Positions 27,939-36,184 of a DNA stretch of 64,000 bases are shown in pieces. The stretch is from the NCBI RefSeq assembly GCF_016862995.1, contig NZ_BOOA01000002.1, positions 62,001-126,000 of the forward strand. The letters are read 5' to 3'. Source of the stretch: Acrocarpospora phusangensis (GTDB lineage: Bacteria > Actinomycetota > Actinomycetes > Streptosporangiales > Streptosporangiaceae). A program made the translations under genes and the position numbers. The notes below the pieces were generated by a model. The model saw nothing but the letters and a program-made list of their open reading frames with translations. It had not been told where the DNA came from and ran no database searches. Each line of letters opens with the position of its first letter. The stretch's first letter is position 1.

Positions 27939-29024
27939 ATGTCGTATGAAGTGCAGGGCGTGATCGCCAAGGGCAAGGGTGCGCCGGTCACCCTGGAGAC
28001 CGTGCTGGTCCCGGACCCGGGCCCCGGCGAGGCGGTCGTCACGGTCCAGGCCTGCGGGGTCTGCCACACCGACCTGCACTACCGCGAGGGCGGGATCAAC
28101 GACGACTTCCCGTTCCTGCTCGGCCACGAGGCCGCCGGCGTGGTCGAGGCCGTCGGCGACGGCGTGACCGACCTGGCGCCGGGCGACTACGTGATCCTCA
28201 ACTGGCGCGCGGTCTGCGGCAACTGCCGGGCCTGCCTGCGCGGCCGCCCCTGGTACTGCTTCGCCACCCACAACGCCAAGCAGAAGATGACCCTGGCCGA
28301 CGGAACCGTGCTCAGCCCCGCGCTCGGCATCGGCGCCTTCATCGAGAAGACGCTGGTCGCGGCCGGTCAGTGCACCAAGGTCGACCCGCGGGCGAAGCCG
28401 GCCGTGGCCGGTCTGCTCGGCTGCGGCGTGATGGCCGGCCTGGGCGCCGCGATCAACACCGGCGGGGTCTCCCGGGGCGACTCGGTGGCCGTCATCGGCT
28501 GCGGCGGCGTGGGCAACGCGGCCATCCTCGGCTCCCAGCTGGCCGGCGCGGGCACGATCATCGCCGTGGACGTGGACGGGCGCAAGCTCGACTGGGCCCG
28601 CGACTTCGGCGCCACCCACACCGTGAACTCCCGCGAGACCGACCCCGTGGAGGCCATCCGCGAGCTCACCGGCGGCCACGGCGCCGACGTCGTGATCGAG
28701 GCGGTGGGCCGGCCGGAGACGTACGAGCAGGCCTTCTACGCCCGCGACCTGGCCGGGACCGTCGTGCTGGTCGGCGTGCCCACCCCCGACATGCGCCTGG
28801 ACCTGCCGCTCCTGGACGTCTTCGGCCGCGGCGGCTCCCTCAAGTCCTCCTGGTACGGCGACTGCCTGCCCAGCCGCGACTTCCCCATGCTGATCGACCT
28901 CTACCTGCAGGGCCGCCTCAACCTGGACGGCTTCGTGTCCGAGACCATCGGCCTGGGCGACGTCGAGGAGGCCTTCGCCAAGATGCACCGCGGCGAGGTC
29001 CTGCGCTCGGCGGTGGTGCTGTGA
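27939..29024 (+). CDS. mscR: S-(hydroxymethyl)mycothiol dehydrogenase / S-nitrosomycothiol reductase
   Basis: A 361-residue zinc alcohol dehydrogenase of the class III-like, mycothiol-dependent group. Motifs: [10 protein letters not shown] (catalytic zinc), GHEAAGVVE, structural-zinc cysteines in [15 protein letters not shown], and the NAD site [11 protein letters not shown]. It oxidises the formaldehyde-mycothiol adduct and can reduce S-nitrosomycothiol. The next gene, a metallo-beta-lactamase fold hydrolase, overlaps its stop; this pairing is standard and fits a role in finishing the same pathway. Formaldehyde oxidation would yield formate, the substrate of the fdh operon 5 kb away. Confidence 0.94.
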   Translation: MSYEVQGVIAKGKGAPVTLETVLVPDPGPGEAVVTVQACGVCHTDLHYREGGINDDFPFLLGHEAAGVVEAVGDGVTDLAPGDYVILNWRAVCGNCRACLRGRPWYCFATHNAKQKMTLADGTVLSPALGIGAFIEKTLVAAGQCTKVDPRAKPAVAGLLGCGVMAGLGAAINTGGVSRGDSVAVIGCGGVGNAAILGSQLAGAGTIIAVDVDGRKLDWARDFGATHTVNSRETDPVEAIRELTGGHGADVVIEAVGRPETYEQAFYARDLAGTVVLVGVPTPDMRLDLPLLDVFGRGGSLKSSWYGDCLPSRDFPMLIDLYLQGRLNLDGFVSETIGLGDVEEAFAKMHRGEVLRSAVVL

Positions 29025-29644
29025 GCGTCACCCGCCTGGTCACCTCCGGCACGTTCGCGCTGGACGGCGGGACCTGGGAGGTGGACAACAACGTCTGGCT
29101 GGTCGGCTCGGACGAGGAAGTCGTGATCGTCGACGCGGCCCACGACGCCGCGGCGATCCTCTCGGCCGTGGCCGGCCGCCGGGTCGCCGCGATCGTCTGC
29201 ACGCACGCGCACAACGACCACATCAACGCCGCCGCCGAGGTCGCCGCCGCCACCAGTGCGCCCATCCTGCTCCACCCCGCCGACCAGGTCCTCTGGGAGA
29301 TGCAGTACGGGCCGGAGGTTCCGTACCTGCCGTTGAAGGACGGGCAGGTGATCGACGCGGGGGAGGTGGCGCTCACCGTGCTGCACACGCCCGGCCACGC
29401 GCCGGGCGCGGTCTGCCTCTACGCGCCGGAGCTGGGCGTGGTCTTCACCGGGGACACCCTGTTCCAGGGCGGCCCCGGGGCCACCGGCCGGTCCCACTCC
29501 TCGTTCGAGACCATCATCGAGTCGATCGAGGACCGGCTGCTCACGCTGCCGCCCGAGACGGTCGTGCACACCGGCCACGGGGACTCCACCACGATCGGGG
29601 CGGAGGCGCCGCACCTGGCGGAGTGGCTGGCCAGAGGGCACTAA
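29021..29644 (+). CDS. MBL-fold metallo-hydrolase, mycothiol pathway partner
   Basis: A 207-residue glyoxalase-II-like enzyme with the metal motif THAHNDH, a further His in HTPGHAPG, the bridging Asp in FTGDTLF and the C-terminal His in HTGHGD. The GTG start overlaps the mscR stop. Its placement suggests hydrolysis of S-formylmycothiol to formate and mycothiol; this is inferred from context, while the metal-binding fold is seen directly. Confidence 0.9.
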   Translation: MSVTRLVTSGTFALDGGTWEVDNNVWLVGSDEEVVIVDAAHDAAAILSAVAGRRVAAIVCTHAHNDHINAAAEVAAATSAPILLHPADQVLWEMQYGPEVPYLPLKDGQVIDAGEVALTVLHTPGHAPGAVCLYAPELGVVFTGDTLFQGGPGATGRSHSSFETIIESIEDRLLTLPPETVVHTGHGDSTTIGAEAPHLAEWLARGH

Positions 29645-29674
29645 CGGGATTCGGTGAGCTGTGGTGAGCCTCAC

Positions 29675-29722
29675 ATAGGCAAGCCTTACCAAAGTGGGTT
29701 ACCTTAGGTGTGCCTAACCTAC
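29675..29722 (+). promoter_or_regulatory. Tandem IdeR/DtxR-type iron boxes before bfd-bfr
   Basis: The sequence TTAGGTGTGCCTAACCTAC (29704-29722) matches about 15 of 19 positions of the DtxR/IdeR consensus TTAGGTTAGGCTAACCTAA. A second, weaker site ATAGGCAAGCCTTACC lies at 29675-29690. Placement just upstream of a bacterioferritin pair fits iron-dependent activation by IdeR, as known for mycobacterial bfr genes. Confidence 0.7.
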
Positions 29723-29743
29723 TTTGAAAGGGCTCTCCCCCGT

Positions 29744-29923
29744 ATGTACGTCTGCATTTGCCGCGCCGTGACCGATTCGGAGGTTCACGCGTGCATCGCC
29801 GCGGGAGCCACCAGCGCCCGGCAAGTGCGCGACACCACGGGCGCCGGGGGCGACTGCGGCTCATGTGTCCGGAAGATCTGTGCGATCCTGAAACGGTCAG
29901 AAGACCTGATCACCACCGCATAG
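29744..29923 (+). CDS. bfd: Bacterioferritin-associated ferredoxin-like [2Fe-2S] protein
   Basis: A 59-residue protein with MYVCICRAVTDSEV at the N-terminus and GDCGSCVRKI near the C-terminus. This gives the four Cys (CxC and CxxC) of the BFD [2Fe-2S] domain. It is expected to reduce ferric iron in bacterioferritin to release it. The ATG at 29744 begins the conserved domain; bfr starts 16 bases after its stop. Iron boxes lie directly upstream. Confidence 0.92.
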   Translation: MYVCICRAVTDSEVHACIAAGATSARQVRDTTGAGGDCGSCVRKICAILKRSEDLITTA

Positions 29924-29939
29924 ATGCAAGGGGCCCGTC

Positions 29940-30422
29940 ATGCAGGGCGACAGAGAGATCATCGCGCTCCTCAACGAGCAGCTGACCTCGGAGCTCACCG
30001 CCATCAACCAGTACTTCCTGCACGCCAAGATGCAGGAGAACTGGGGTTACACCAAGCTGGCGAGCTTCACCCGGGCCGAGTCCATCGACGAGATGAAGCA
30101 CGCGGAGAAGCTCACCGACCGCATCCTCTTCCTGGACGGTCTGCCCAACTACCAGAAGCTGTTCACCCTGCACATCGGCCAGACCGTGCGCGAACAGCTC
30201 CAGGCGGACCTGGACCTGGAACTGGGCGTGGTGCAGCGGCTGCGTCCGGGGATCGCGCTCATGCGCGAGCGCGGGGACATCGTCTCCGCCCTGCTCTTCG
30301 AGGAGATCCTCGCGGACGAGGAGCACCACATCGACTATCTGGAGACCGAGCTCCAGCTGATGGACAGCCTCGGCGAGCAGCTGTACCTCCAGCGGTACGC
30401 GGAGCCGCCGTCGGCCTCATGA
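29940..30422 (+). CDS. bfr: Bacterioferritin
   Basis: A 160-residue iron-storage protein. The ferroxidase ligands and the haem ligand can be seen at the classical positions: Glu18 in LTSELTA, and Glu51, Met52 (haem) and His54 in DEMKHAE. A later EEILADEEHH supplies Glu/His ligands. It assembles into a 24-subunit shell that oxidises and stores iron. It is in an operon with bfd and under the same iron boxes. A hairpin terminator follows 14 bases after the stop. Confidence 0.96.
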   Translation: MQGDREIIALLNEQLTSELTAINQYFLHAKMQENWGYTKLASFTRAESIDEMKHAEKLTDRILFLDGLPNYQKLFTLHIGQTVREQLQADLDLELGVVQRLRPGIALMRERGDIVSALLFEEILADEEHHIDYLETELQLMDSLGEQLYLQRYAEPPSAS

Positions 30423-30436
30423 TCGGCCGATGACAC

Positions 30437-30470
30437 GCCCGTCGGGATCTCCCGGCGGGCTTCTCTCTTT
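30437..30470 (+). terminator. Rho-independent terminator after bfr
   Basis: The 10-bp stem GCCCGTCGGG / CCCGGCGGGC (one G-T pair) with the loop ATCT is followed by the pyrimidine tract TTCTCTCTTT. This is a good intrinsic terminator for the bfd-bfr transcript. Confidence 0.85.
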
Positions 30471-30564
30471 ATCGCCCTCATCCCAGGGGAGTTTTCCTGT
30501 CACGCTACCCCCGCAGGGCGCACGAACTACTGCGATAAACCGAGCTTTAGGAGTGTTTGCCCAG

Positions 30565-30592
30565 GTCAATTGATAAGTCAACGACGAGTCAA
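30565..30592 (+). promoter_or_regulatory. Three GTCAA direct repeats upstream of the response regulator gene
   Basis: GTCAA occurs at 30565, 30577 and 30588, spaced by 12 and 11 bases, about 50-75 bases before the start of an OmpR-type response regulator. Helical-turn spacing of this kind is usual for OmpR/PhoB-type binding sites, so autoregulation is possible. Confidence 0.4.
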
Positions 30593-30642
30593 ACCGCGCG
30601 CTGCTGCCGGGAAACGATCGCTTAAGGTCCTACGATCGCTCC

Positions 30643-31311
30643 ATGACCTGCGTACTTCTCGCCGAGGATGACACCTCGATCTCCGAGCCGCTTGCGCGCG
30701 CCCTGCGCCGGGAGGGCTATCAGGTGGAGGTGAGTCCGGACGGCCCGCAGGCCCTGGAAAGGGCTCTTTCGGGGGGCGTCGACCTCATCGTGCTAGACCT
30801 TGGCCTGCCAGAGATGGACGGGCTCGAGGTCGCTCGCCGCATCAGGGCCGAAGGCCACGGCACACCCGTTCTGATTCTGACCGCCCGTGTCGACGAGGTC
30901 GACACCGTGGTCGGCCTCGACGCCGGGGCCGACGACTACGTAACCAAACCCTTCCGGCTGGCCGAGCTGCTGGCCCGGGTCCGGGCGCTGCTCCGGCGTG
31001 GCACGTCGGAGACGCCCGTGGTCCAGGGCGTACGGATCGACGCCGACTCGCGCCGCGCCTGGATGGGAGACAAGGAACTGCATCTGACCACCAAGGAGTT
31101 CGACCTGCTTCGCGTGCTCGTCCGGGACGCCGGCAAGGTCGTCACCCGCGAACAGATCATGCGGGAAGTGTGGGACACCAACTGGTGGGGTTCCACCAAG
31201 ACCCTGGACATGCACATCTCGTGGCTGCGGCGCAAGCTCGGTGACGACGCCGCAAAGCCTCGATACATCACCACCGTGCGAGGAGTCGGCTTCCGCTTCG
31301 AACGCGAGTAA
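30643..31311 (+). CDS. OmpR-family response regulator
   Basis: A 222-residue protein with a receiver domain (acidic pair in LAEDD, phospho-acceptor Asp52 in IVLDLGLPEMDG, Lys in VTKPFR) and a C-terminal winged helix (KEFDLLRVLV, DMHISWLRRKLGDD). It works with the histidine kinase that starts 6 bases after its stop. The stimulus is unknown. The gap upstream holds repeated GTCAA elements. Confidence 0.95.
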   Translation: MTCVLLAEDDTSISEPLARALRREGYQVEVSPDGPQALERALSGGVDLIVLDLGLPEMDGLEVARRIRAEGHGTPVLILTARVDEVDTVVGLDAGADDYVTKPFRLAELLARVRALLRRGTSETPVVQGVRIDADSRRAWMGDKELHLTTKEFDLLRVLVRDAGKVVTREQIMREVWDTNWWGSTKTLDMHISWLRRKLGDDAAKPRYITTVRGVGFRFERE

Positions 31312-31317
31312 GGGGCC

Positions 31318-32589
31318 ATGCGGAGACGTTTGCTCTCCTCGATGCTGTTGGTTGCGGTCATCGCGGTTCTGCTGCTCGGTGTGCCCCTGGGCGTGGTCGT
31401 CGTACGGCTCATCAACGACGAGGCCGCCCAGGAGCTCAACGCCGAAGCGACCCGCGTGCTGATCAGCGTGGAGTACGCGATCAGCCAGGAGCAGCCCGTC
31501 GACCCCAAGCAGCTGGCGAGCAACTACCCCAATCGATATATCCAGGTCGCGTTCCGGGGCATCGCGCCCATCGCCGTGGGCACCCAACCACCGGCGAACC
31601 GTTCCCTCACCGAGGACGCGCGCTCCGAGAACGGCGTGGTGCGGGTCAGCAGGGACACCGCCCAGATCGACCACGAGATAAGAGCACGGCTGCTGCTCAC
31701 CATCGCCCTTGCGCTCGCCGCGCTCGGCGTGGCCATCGGCCTGGCCGTGGTCACCTCCCGCCGCCTCTCCCTGCCGCTCCTGGATTTGGCGAAGATCGCG
31801 GAGCGGCTGGGGTCCGGCGACGCCCGGCCGAGCAAACACCGCTACGGCATCCCCGAACTGGACCGCGTCGCCGAGGTGCTGGACCGCAGCGCCATCCGCA
31901 TCTCCGAACTGCTCGGCCGCGAGCGCGAGTTCGCCACCGACGCCTCCCACCAGTTGCGTACCCCGCTCACCGGCCTCACCATGCGCCTTGAGGAGATCGT
32001 CGCCGCGGCCGGGGAGCCCGCCATCGTGCAGGAGGAGGGCGAGGCCGCCATCCTCCAGGCTGAACGCCTCACCGCCGTCATCGACGAGCTGCTGGCCGCC
32101 GCCCGGCGGCAGCGTCAGGCCCAGGCCGAGCCCATCGACGTGGACGAAGTCCTGATCCAGCAGATCAGCGAGTGGGAGCCGGCGTTCCGGCGCTCGCAGC
32201 GCCGGATCGAGCTGCTCGGCACCCGCGGGCTGCTCGCGCTCGCCACGACCGGCGGCCTCAGCCAGGTGGTGGCGACGCTGCTGGACAACTCGCTCCAGCA
32301 CGGCGGCGGCCCGGTCCGGATCACCACCACCAGCTCGGAGAAGTCCATCGTCATCGAGGTGGCCGACCAGGGGCCAGGGGTGCCGGAGAAGATCCGCAAC
32401 CGGGTGTTCGAGCGGAACGTCACCGGCGGGCGGGGGACCGGGCTGGGCCTGACGCTCGCCCGGTCACTCGTGGTGTCCGACGGGGGAAGGCTCGAACTGG
32501 TCAAACCGCGCCCGGCGACCTTCGCCATCTTCCTCCGCCAGGTGGGGGAGAACGGCCGCCGTCACCGGGTGGTCAGCGGCCCCGCCTGA
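31318..32589 (+). CDS. Sensor histidine kinase
   Basis: A 423-residue membrane kinase. There are two membrane segments: the first near residues 5-33 (LLVAVIAVLLLGVPLGVVVV) and the second at about residues 122-142 (LLLTIALALAALGVAIGLAV). A ~90-residue extracellular sensor lies between them. A HAMP-like linker, the HisKA box ASHQLRTPLTGL with His211 and an HATPase with DQGPGVPE and GGRGTGLGL follow. It pairs with the response regulator just upstream. Its 3' end overlaps the 3' end of the convergent gtrA-like gene by 28 bases. Confidence 0.94.
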   Translation: MRRRLLSSMLLVAVIAVLLLGVPLGVVVVRLINDEAAQELNAEATRVLISVEYAISQEQPVDPKQLASNYPNRYIQVAFRGIAPIAVGTQPPANRSLTEDARSENGVVRVSRDTAQIDHEIRARLLLTIALALAALGVAIGLAVVTSRRLSLPLLDLAKIAERLGSGDARPSKHRYGIPELDRVAEVLDRSAIRISELLGREREFATDASHQLRTPLTGLTMRLEEIVAAAGEPAIVQEEGEAAILQAERLTAVIDELLAAARRQRQAQAEPIDVDEVLIQQISEWEPAFRRSQRRIELLGTRGLLALATTGGLSQVVATLLDNSLQHGGGPVRITTTSSEKSIVIEVADQGPGVPEKIRNRVFERNVTGGRGTGLGLTLARSLVVSDGGRLELVKPRPATFAIFLRQVGENGRRHRVVSGPA

Positions 32590-33044
32590 TCGACCGCCTC
32601 GGCCGGGAGCGCCGGGGCCAGGAACACCCATCTCTTGTACGACCAGAAGCGGAACAGCGTGCCCAGGCCGGTGCCGATCAGGGTGGCGATGTTGTTGGCG
32701 ATCAGGCTGTCCAGGCCGAGGGTGTAGCGGCTGAAGCCCAGGCAGAGCAGCTCGATCAGCAGGCCGACCCCGTTGAGGATGAAGAACAGCAGGTATTCCC
32801 TGGTCAGGCCGCTCTGCTCGCGGTGGCGGAAAGTCCAGAAGCGGTTCCCGAAGTAGGCGAACGTCGCGGCGATCACGGTCGCGATGCCCTTCGCCGTCAG
32901 CGTTCCCTCCGACCCCCACCAGGCCCACAGGATGTTGACCACGCCAAAGTTGATCACGAAGGCCATGGCGCCCACGGTGCCGAACTTCAGCACTTCATGG
33001 ACGAGTGCGGCGAACCGCTCGTATGCGCGACGGATTAGCTGCAC
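32562..33044 (-). CDS. GtrA family membrane protein
   Basis: A 160-residue protein with four hydrophobic helices, for example FGTVGAMAFVINFGVVNIL and FFILNGVGLLIELLCLGF. The family motif WTFRHREQ follows helix 2, and the C-terminal FRFWSYKRWVF is also conserved. GtrA-type proteins take part in moving polyprenyl-linked sugars for cell-surface polysaccharides. It starts at a GTG with a weak ribosome site, and a short frame upstream with a strong site overlaps that start. Convergent 28-bp overlap with the histidine kinase gene. Confidence 0.9.
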   Translation of the reverse strand: MQLIRRAYERFAALVHEVLKFGTVGAMAFVINFGVVNILWAWWGSEGTLTAKGIATVIAATFAYFGNRFWTFRHREQSGLTREYLLFFILNGVGLLIELLCLGFSRYTLGLDSLIANNIATLIGTGLGTLFRFWSYKRWVFLAPALPAEAVDQAGPLTTR

Positions 33045-33147
33045 GAGCCGTACGGTCCTTCCTGCTTGGGGGTTCGCCCCAGGCTACCGGCCCTTGCTCG
33101 ACATACGTGTGCCCATCCACTTCCACAGCCGTTTCTTCCCAGCTCAT
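32995..33147 (-). CDS. Possible 50-residue small protein overlapping the gtrA-like start
   Basis: An ATG at 33147 has a strong GAGGAG site 9-10 bases upstream and opens a 50-codon frame (MSWEETAVEVDGHTY at its start) that overlaps the gtrA-like gene by 50 bases in another frame. It could be a real small protein or a leader frame that delivers ribosomes to the weak gtrA start. The basic C-terminal half looks like shadow sequence. Kept as tentative. Confidence 0.3.
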   Translation of the reverse strand: MSWEETAVEVDGHTYVEQGPVAWGEPPSRKDRTARAANPSRIRAVRRTRP

Positions 33148-33273
33148 CGGTGATCTCTCCTCGGCCACCGAAGAACATTTCAATAAATTTCCGACTATAA
33201 GGGCAAAAGGCAGCGTTCAGGCACTACGCTCGCGCCGACATTGGGCGTTGGCTGGTGAGGAGACTTCCGGATC

Positions 33274-34230
33274 ATGGGCCTCATGGGTTGGGGCCGCCGT
33301 CGCCGAGGGGTCAGTGTCCTCAGTCTGGCCGGGGTGTTGGCCGGCGTGGTGGCGTGCGGGGGGCAGCCGGTGGCGGAGCCCGTCTTCAGCGAGGGCGCGT
33401 CCGCCTCGCCGGTGCTGACGGTGGAAGCGGCCGAGGCGGCGCTGGAGATCCTGCCGGAGCTGCGGGAGGCCTGGCGGGAGACGGACTGCGACAAGGTCGA
33501 GTCGCTGACGGGGTGGGCCGAGGGCGAACTCGGCGCGACCGTGTGCAAGGCGGTGCGCAACGGGCGGCGCGGCGTCAACCTCCCGAGCTATTCGGACATC
33601 GAGGTCTTCCTGCCGGCCGAGGACGAGGACGGCGCCTGGTTCACGGCGCTCGCCCGCAAACCCGACCCGGCCTACTTCGTCTTCGCGTACGAGAGCGGGA
33701 CCTGGCGGCTGGCGCTGGGCCCGATTCCGCTGCTCGGGAAGGTCCCGGAGCCGGACTCGGTGCCCACCGCCGCGGCCGACATGATCGTCAAAGCCCGGCT
33801 CGTCCCGCAGCAGTACCTGACCTACCTCACCGATCCGGCCGGCGTCAGCGGGGTCGCCTTCCCGTCCGGAGACCCGGTGCGTACGGTGCTGGCGGAGCTG
33901 CTCCGTACGCCGAGAAGAGTCAGGCCTGACCGGATATCGGTGGACGTCCGGCTGGCCGTGGACTCCGCCAGGGCGCTCCTGCTCGACGACGGCGGCGCGC
34001 TCGTCTTCCACGCGATCACCCTCGTCTTCACCCAGAAGCCCGGATCCGGCCGCCGCGCCATCCGCCATCCCCGGTACGCCACCGCCGACGTGCGCGCCTT
34101 CACCGGCAAATCCAAGCCGGGCTCCCTCACCGGCAGCGAGATCGTCTTCCTCATCACGAGGGTCAGCGCGGCGGGCAAGATGTCCACCATCGGGCTCCGC
34201 CGGGAACTGGCTCACATCACCGCGGGCTAA
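33274..34230 (+). CDS. Predicted lipoprotein, function unknown
   Basis: A 318-residue exported protein. After a basic start (GWGRRRRG) comes a hydrophobic stretch and the lipobox LAGVVACG, so it is probably lipid-anchored. The rest is a soluble domain with no family I recognise; a segment such as FFVFAYESGTWRLALGPIPL suggests a beta-rich fold. The start at 33274 has GGTGAGGAG upstream; the ATG at 33283 is an alternative. It is divergent from the gtrA-like gene and ends 11 bases before purK, with which it may be co-transcribed. Confidence 0.8.
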   Translation: MGLMGWGRRRRGVSVLSLAGVLAGVVACGGQPVAEPVFSEGASASPVLTVEAAEAALEILPELREAWRETDCDKVESLTGWAEGELGATVCKAVRNGRRGVNLPSYSDIEVFLPAEDEDGAWFTALARKPDPAYFVFAYESGTWRLALGPIPLLGKVPEPDSVPTAAADMIVKARLVPQQYLTYLTDPAGVSGVAFPSGDPVRTVLAELLRTPRRVRPDRISVDVRLAVDSARALLLDDGGALVFHAITLVFTQKPGSGRRAIRHPRYATADVRAFTGKSKPGSLTGSEIVFLITRVSAAGKMSTIGLRRELAHITAG

Positions 34231-34241
34231 GCTAGCCCTTT

Positions 34242-35396
34242 GTGAACAGCGCTAACGTGACCCCCGTCGTCGGCATGGTCGGTGCCGGGCAGCTCGCCCG
34301 CATGACCCAGCAGGCCGCCATCGCGCTCGGCATCGAGCTGCGGGTGCTGGCCGATTCGCCCGATGAGAGCGCGGCACGGGTGATCACGCGGACGACGCTG
34401 GGCGACTACCGGAACCTGGACGATCTCCGGGCGTTCGCCGACGGATGCGACGCGGTCACGTTCGACCACGAGCACGTGCCCGGCGCGCACATCCGGGACA
34501 TGGCGGCGGCCGGGATCGTGGTCCACCCCGGGGCGGACGCGCTCATCCACGCGCAGGACAAGGCCGTGATGCGCGCCCGGCTCACGGAGATCGGCGCGCC
34601 CTGCCCCGCGTGGCGGCGGGTGGAGTCCCTCTCCGACGTCGAGGAGTTCGCCGAGGAGAACGGGTGGCCGGTCGTCCTGAAGGCCGTTCGCGGGGGCTAC
34701 GACGGCCGTGGCGTGTGGGTCGCCGACTCCCCGACCGAGGCGGCCCGGGTCCTCGAAAACGGCACTGAGCTGCTCGCTGAGGCTTTCGTCCCGTTTGAAC
34801 GCGAGCTGGCGGTGCTGGTGGCACGTTCCCCGCACGGCCAGGGCGTCAGCTACCCCGTCGTGGAGACCGTCCAGGAGGACGGCATCTGCGTCGAGGTCAT
34901 CGCCCCCGCGCCCGACCTGGACGCCGAGGACGCCGCCCAGGCCCAGAAGATCGCCCTCACCATCGCCAGCGAACTCGGCGTCACCGGCCTGCTCGCCGTC
35001 GAGATGTTCCAGACCAAGACCGGTCTCCTCGTCAACGAACTCGCCATGCGCCCCCACAACAGCGGCCACTGGACCATCGAGGGCGCCCGCACCTCCCAGT
35101 TCGAACAGCACCTGCGCGCCGTCCTCGACCTCCCCCTCGGCTCGCCCGCGATGACCGCCCCCGTCGTCGTCATGGCCAACCTCCTCGGCGGCCCCGACCC
35201 GGACATCTTCTCCCGCTACGAACACGTCCTCGCCAACGACCCAGGCATCAAGCTGCACTTCTACGGGAAGGAAGTCCGTCCCGGCCGCAAAATCGGCCAC
35301 GTCACCGCACTCGGCACCGACCTCGACGAGGTCCGCGCCCGCGCCCGCCACGCCGTGACGTGCCTGCGCGGCCCGTCCGCTCCGAAGGGATCATGA
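34242..35396 (+). CDS. purK: 5-(carboxyamino)imidazole ribonucleotide synthase
   Basis: A 384-residue ATP-grasp enzyme of purine synthesis, making N5-CAIR from AIR, bicarbonate and ATP. The N-terminal [11 protein letters not shown], the ATP-grasp core [13 protein letters not shown] and [14 protein letters not shown], and the C-terminal [19 protein letters not shown] are all typical. It starts at a GTG and is followed after one base by purE, the next enzyme in the pathway. Confidence 0.96.
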   Translation: MNSANVTPVVGMVGAGQLARMTQQAAIALGIELRVLADSPDESAARVITRTTLGDYRNLDDLRAFADGCDAVTFDHEHVPGAHIRDMAAAGIVVHPGADALIHAQDKAVMRARLTEIGAPCPAWRRVESLSDVEEFAEENGWPVVLKAVRGGYDGRGVWVADSPTEAARVLENGTELLAEAFVPFERELAVLVARSPHGQGVSYPVVETVQEDGICVEVIAPAPDLDAEDAAQAQKIALTIASELGVTGLLAVEMFQTKTGLLVNELAMRPHNSGHWTIEGARTSQFEQHLRAVLDLPLGSPAMTAPVVVMANLLGGPDPDIFSRYEHVLANDPGIKLHFYGKEVRPGRKIGHVTALGTDLDEVRARARHAVTCLRGPSAPKGS

Positions 35397-35397
35397 C

Positions 35398-35925
35398 ATG
35401 ACGTACAGCCAGCCCGAGGTCGTCCCGCAGGTCGGGATCGTCATGGGCAGCGACTCCGACTGGCCGGTCATGAAAGCCGCCGCCGAGGCGCTGGCGGAGT
35501 TCGGCGTGGCCTTCGAGGCGGATGTGGTGTCCGCGCACCGCATGCCGGAAGAAATGATCGAGTACGGGAAGCACGCGGATTCGCGCGGGTTGAAGGTGAT
35601 CATCGCGGGGGCTGGGGGAGCGGCGCATCTGCCGGGCATGCTCGCTTCGGTGACGCCTCTCCCGGTGATCGGTGTGCCGGTTCCCCTGAAGTATCTGGAC
35701 GGAATGGACTCGCTTCTGTCCATCGTGCAGATGCCCGCGGGTGTTCCTGTGGCCACCGTGGCTATCGGTGGCGCTAGAAACGCCGGCCTGCTCGCTGTGC
35801 GCATTCTTGCCGCCACCGATCCCGCGCTTCAGGGTCGCATGGTCACTTTCCAGACCGCGTTGCGTGAACAGGCCCACGCCAAGGGCAAGAACCTCCGCGC
35901 CGAGGCCGCCACCTTGCATCAGTAG
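35398..35925 (+). CDS. purE: N5-carboxyaminoimidazole ribonucleotide mutase
   Basis: A 175-residue class I PurE that converts N5-CAIR to CAIR. The substrate loop [22 protein letters not shown] (catalytic His) and [11 protein letters not shown] are intact. It lies one base after the purK stop, so the two form a tight operon. A hairpin follows 20 bases after its stop. Confidence 0.96.
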   Translation: MTYSQPEVVPQVGIVMGSDSDWPVMKAAAEALAEFGVAFEADVVSAHRMPEEMIEYGKHADSRGLKVIIAGAGGAAHLPGMLASVTPLPVIGVPVPLKYLDGMDSLLSIVQMPAGVPVATVAIGGARNAGLLAVRILAATDPALQGRMVTFQTALREQAHAKGKNLRAEAATLHQ

Positions 35926-35944
35926 GGGATTTGGTTCCCAAAGG

Positions 35945-35966
35945 GCTTCGGCAAACTCGCCGAAGC
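35945..35966 (+). terminator. Hairpin after purE
   Basis: A perfect 8-bp stem GCTTCGGC / GCCGAAGC with a 6-base loop lies 20 bases after purE. No T-tract follows, so termination is plausible but not certain. Confidence 0.5.
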
Positions 35967-36038
35967 GGGCGGAACTGTGAAGCGAGCGGAGCCTCATGAG
36001 GCAGGCGAAGCCCACGGGGGCGGGCGGAGCCCGCAAAA

Positions 36039-36053
36039 GGGTGGGTGGGTGGG
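36039..36053 (+). other. G-quadruplex-forming tract in the purE-ugd gap
   Basis: The 15-base run of four GGG blocks joined by single T residues is an ideal parallel G-quadruplex. It sits in a 259-base gap that otherwise holds short GC-rich hairpins (for example GCCTCATGAGGC) and no gene. A near-identical G-tract occurs at 60349-60363. Confidence 0.7.
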
Positions 36054-36184
36054 AACAGCCACTGCCAGCGCAAACGCGGAAAGCCTCGGCTGGAACTACC
36101 CCAGACAGGGCACGCTCCGCGCACCAGGGCCGACCGGTTGGATTCAAGTGAGTGAACACGCAAGAGTAAAGGGTGGGAGAACCC

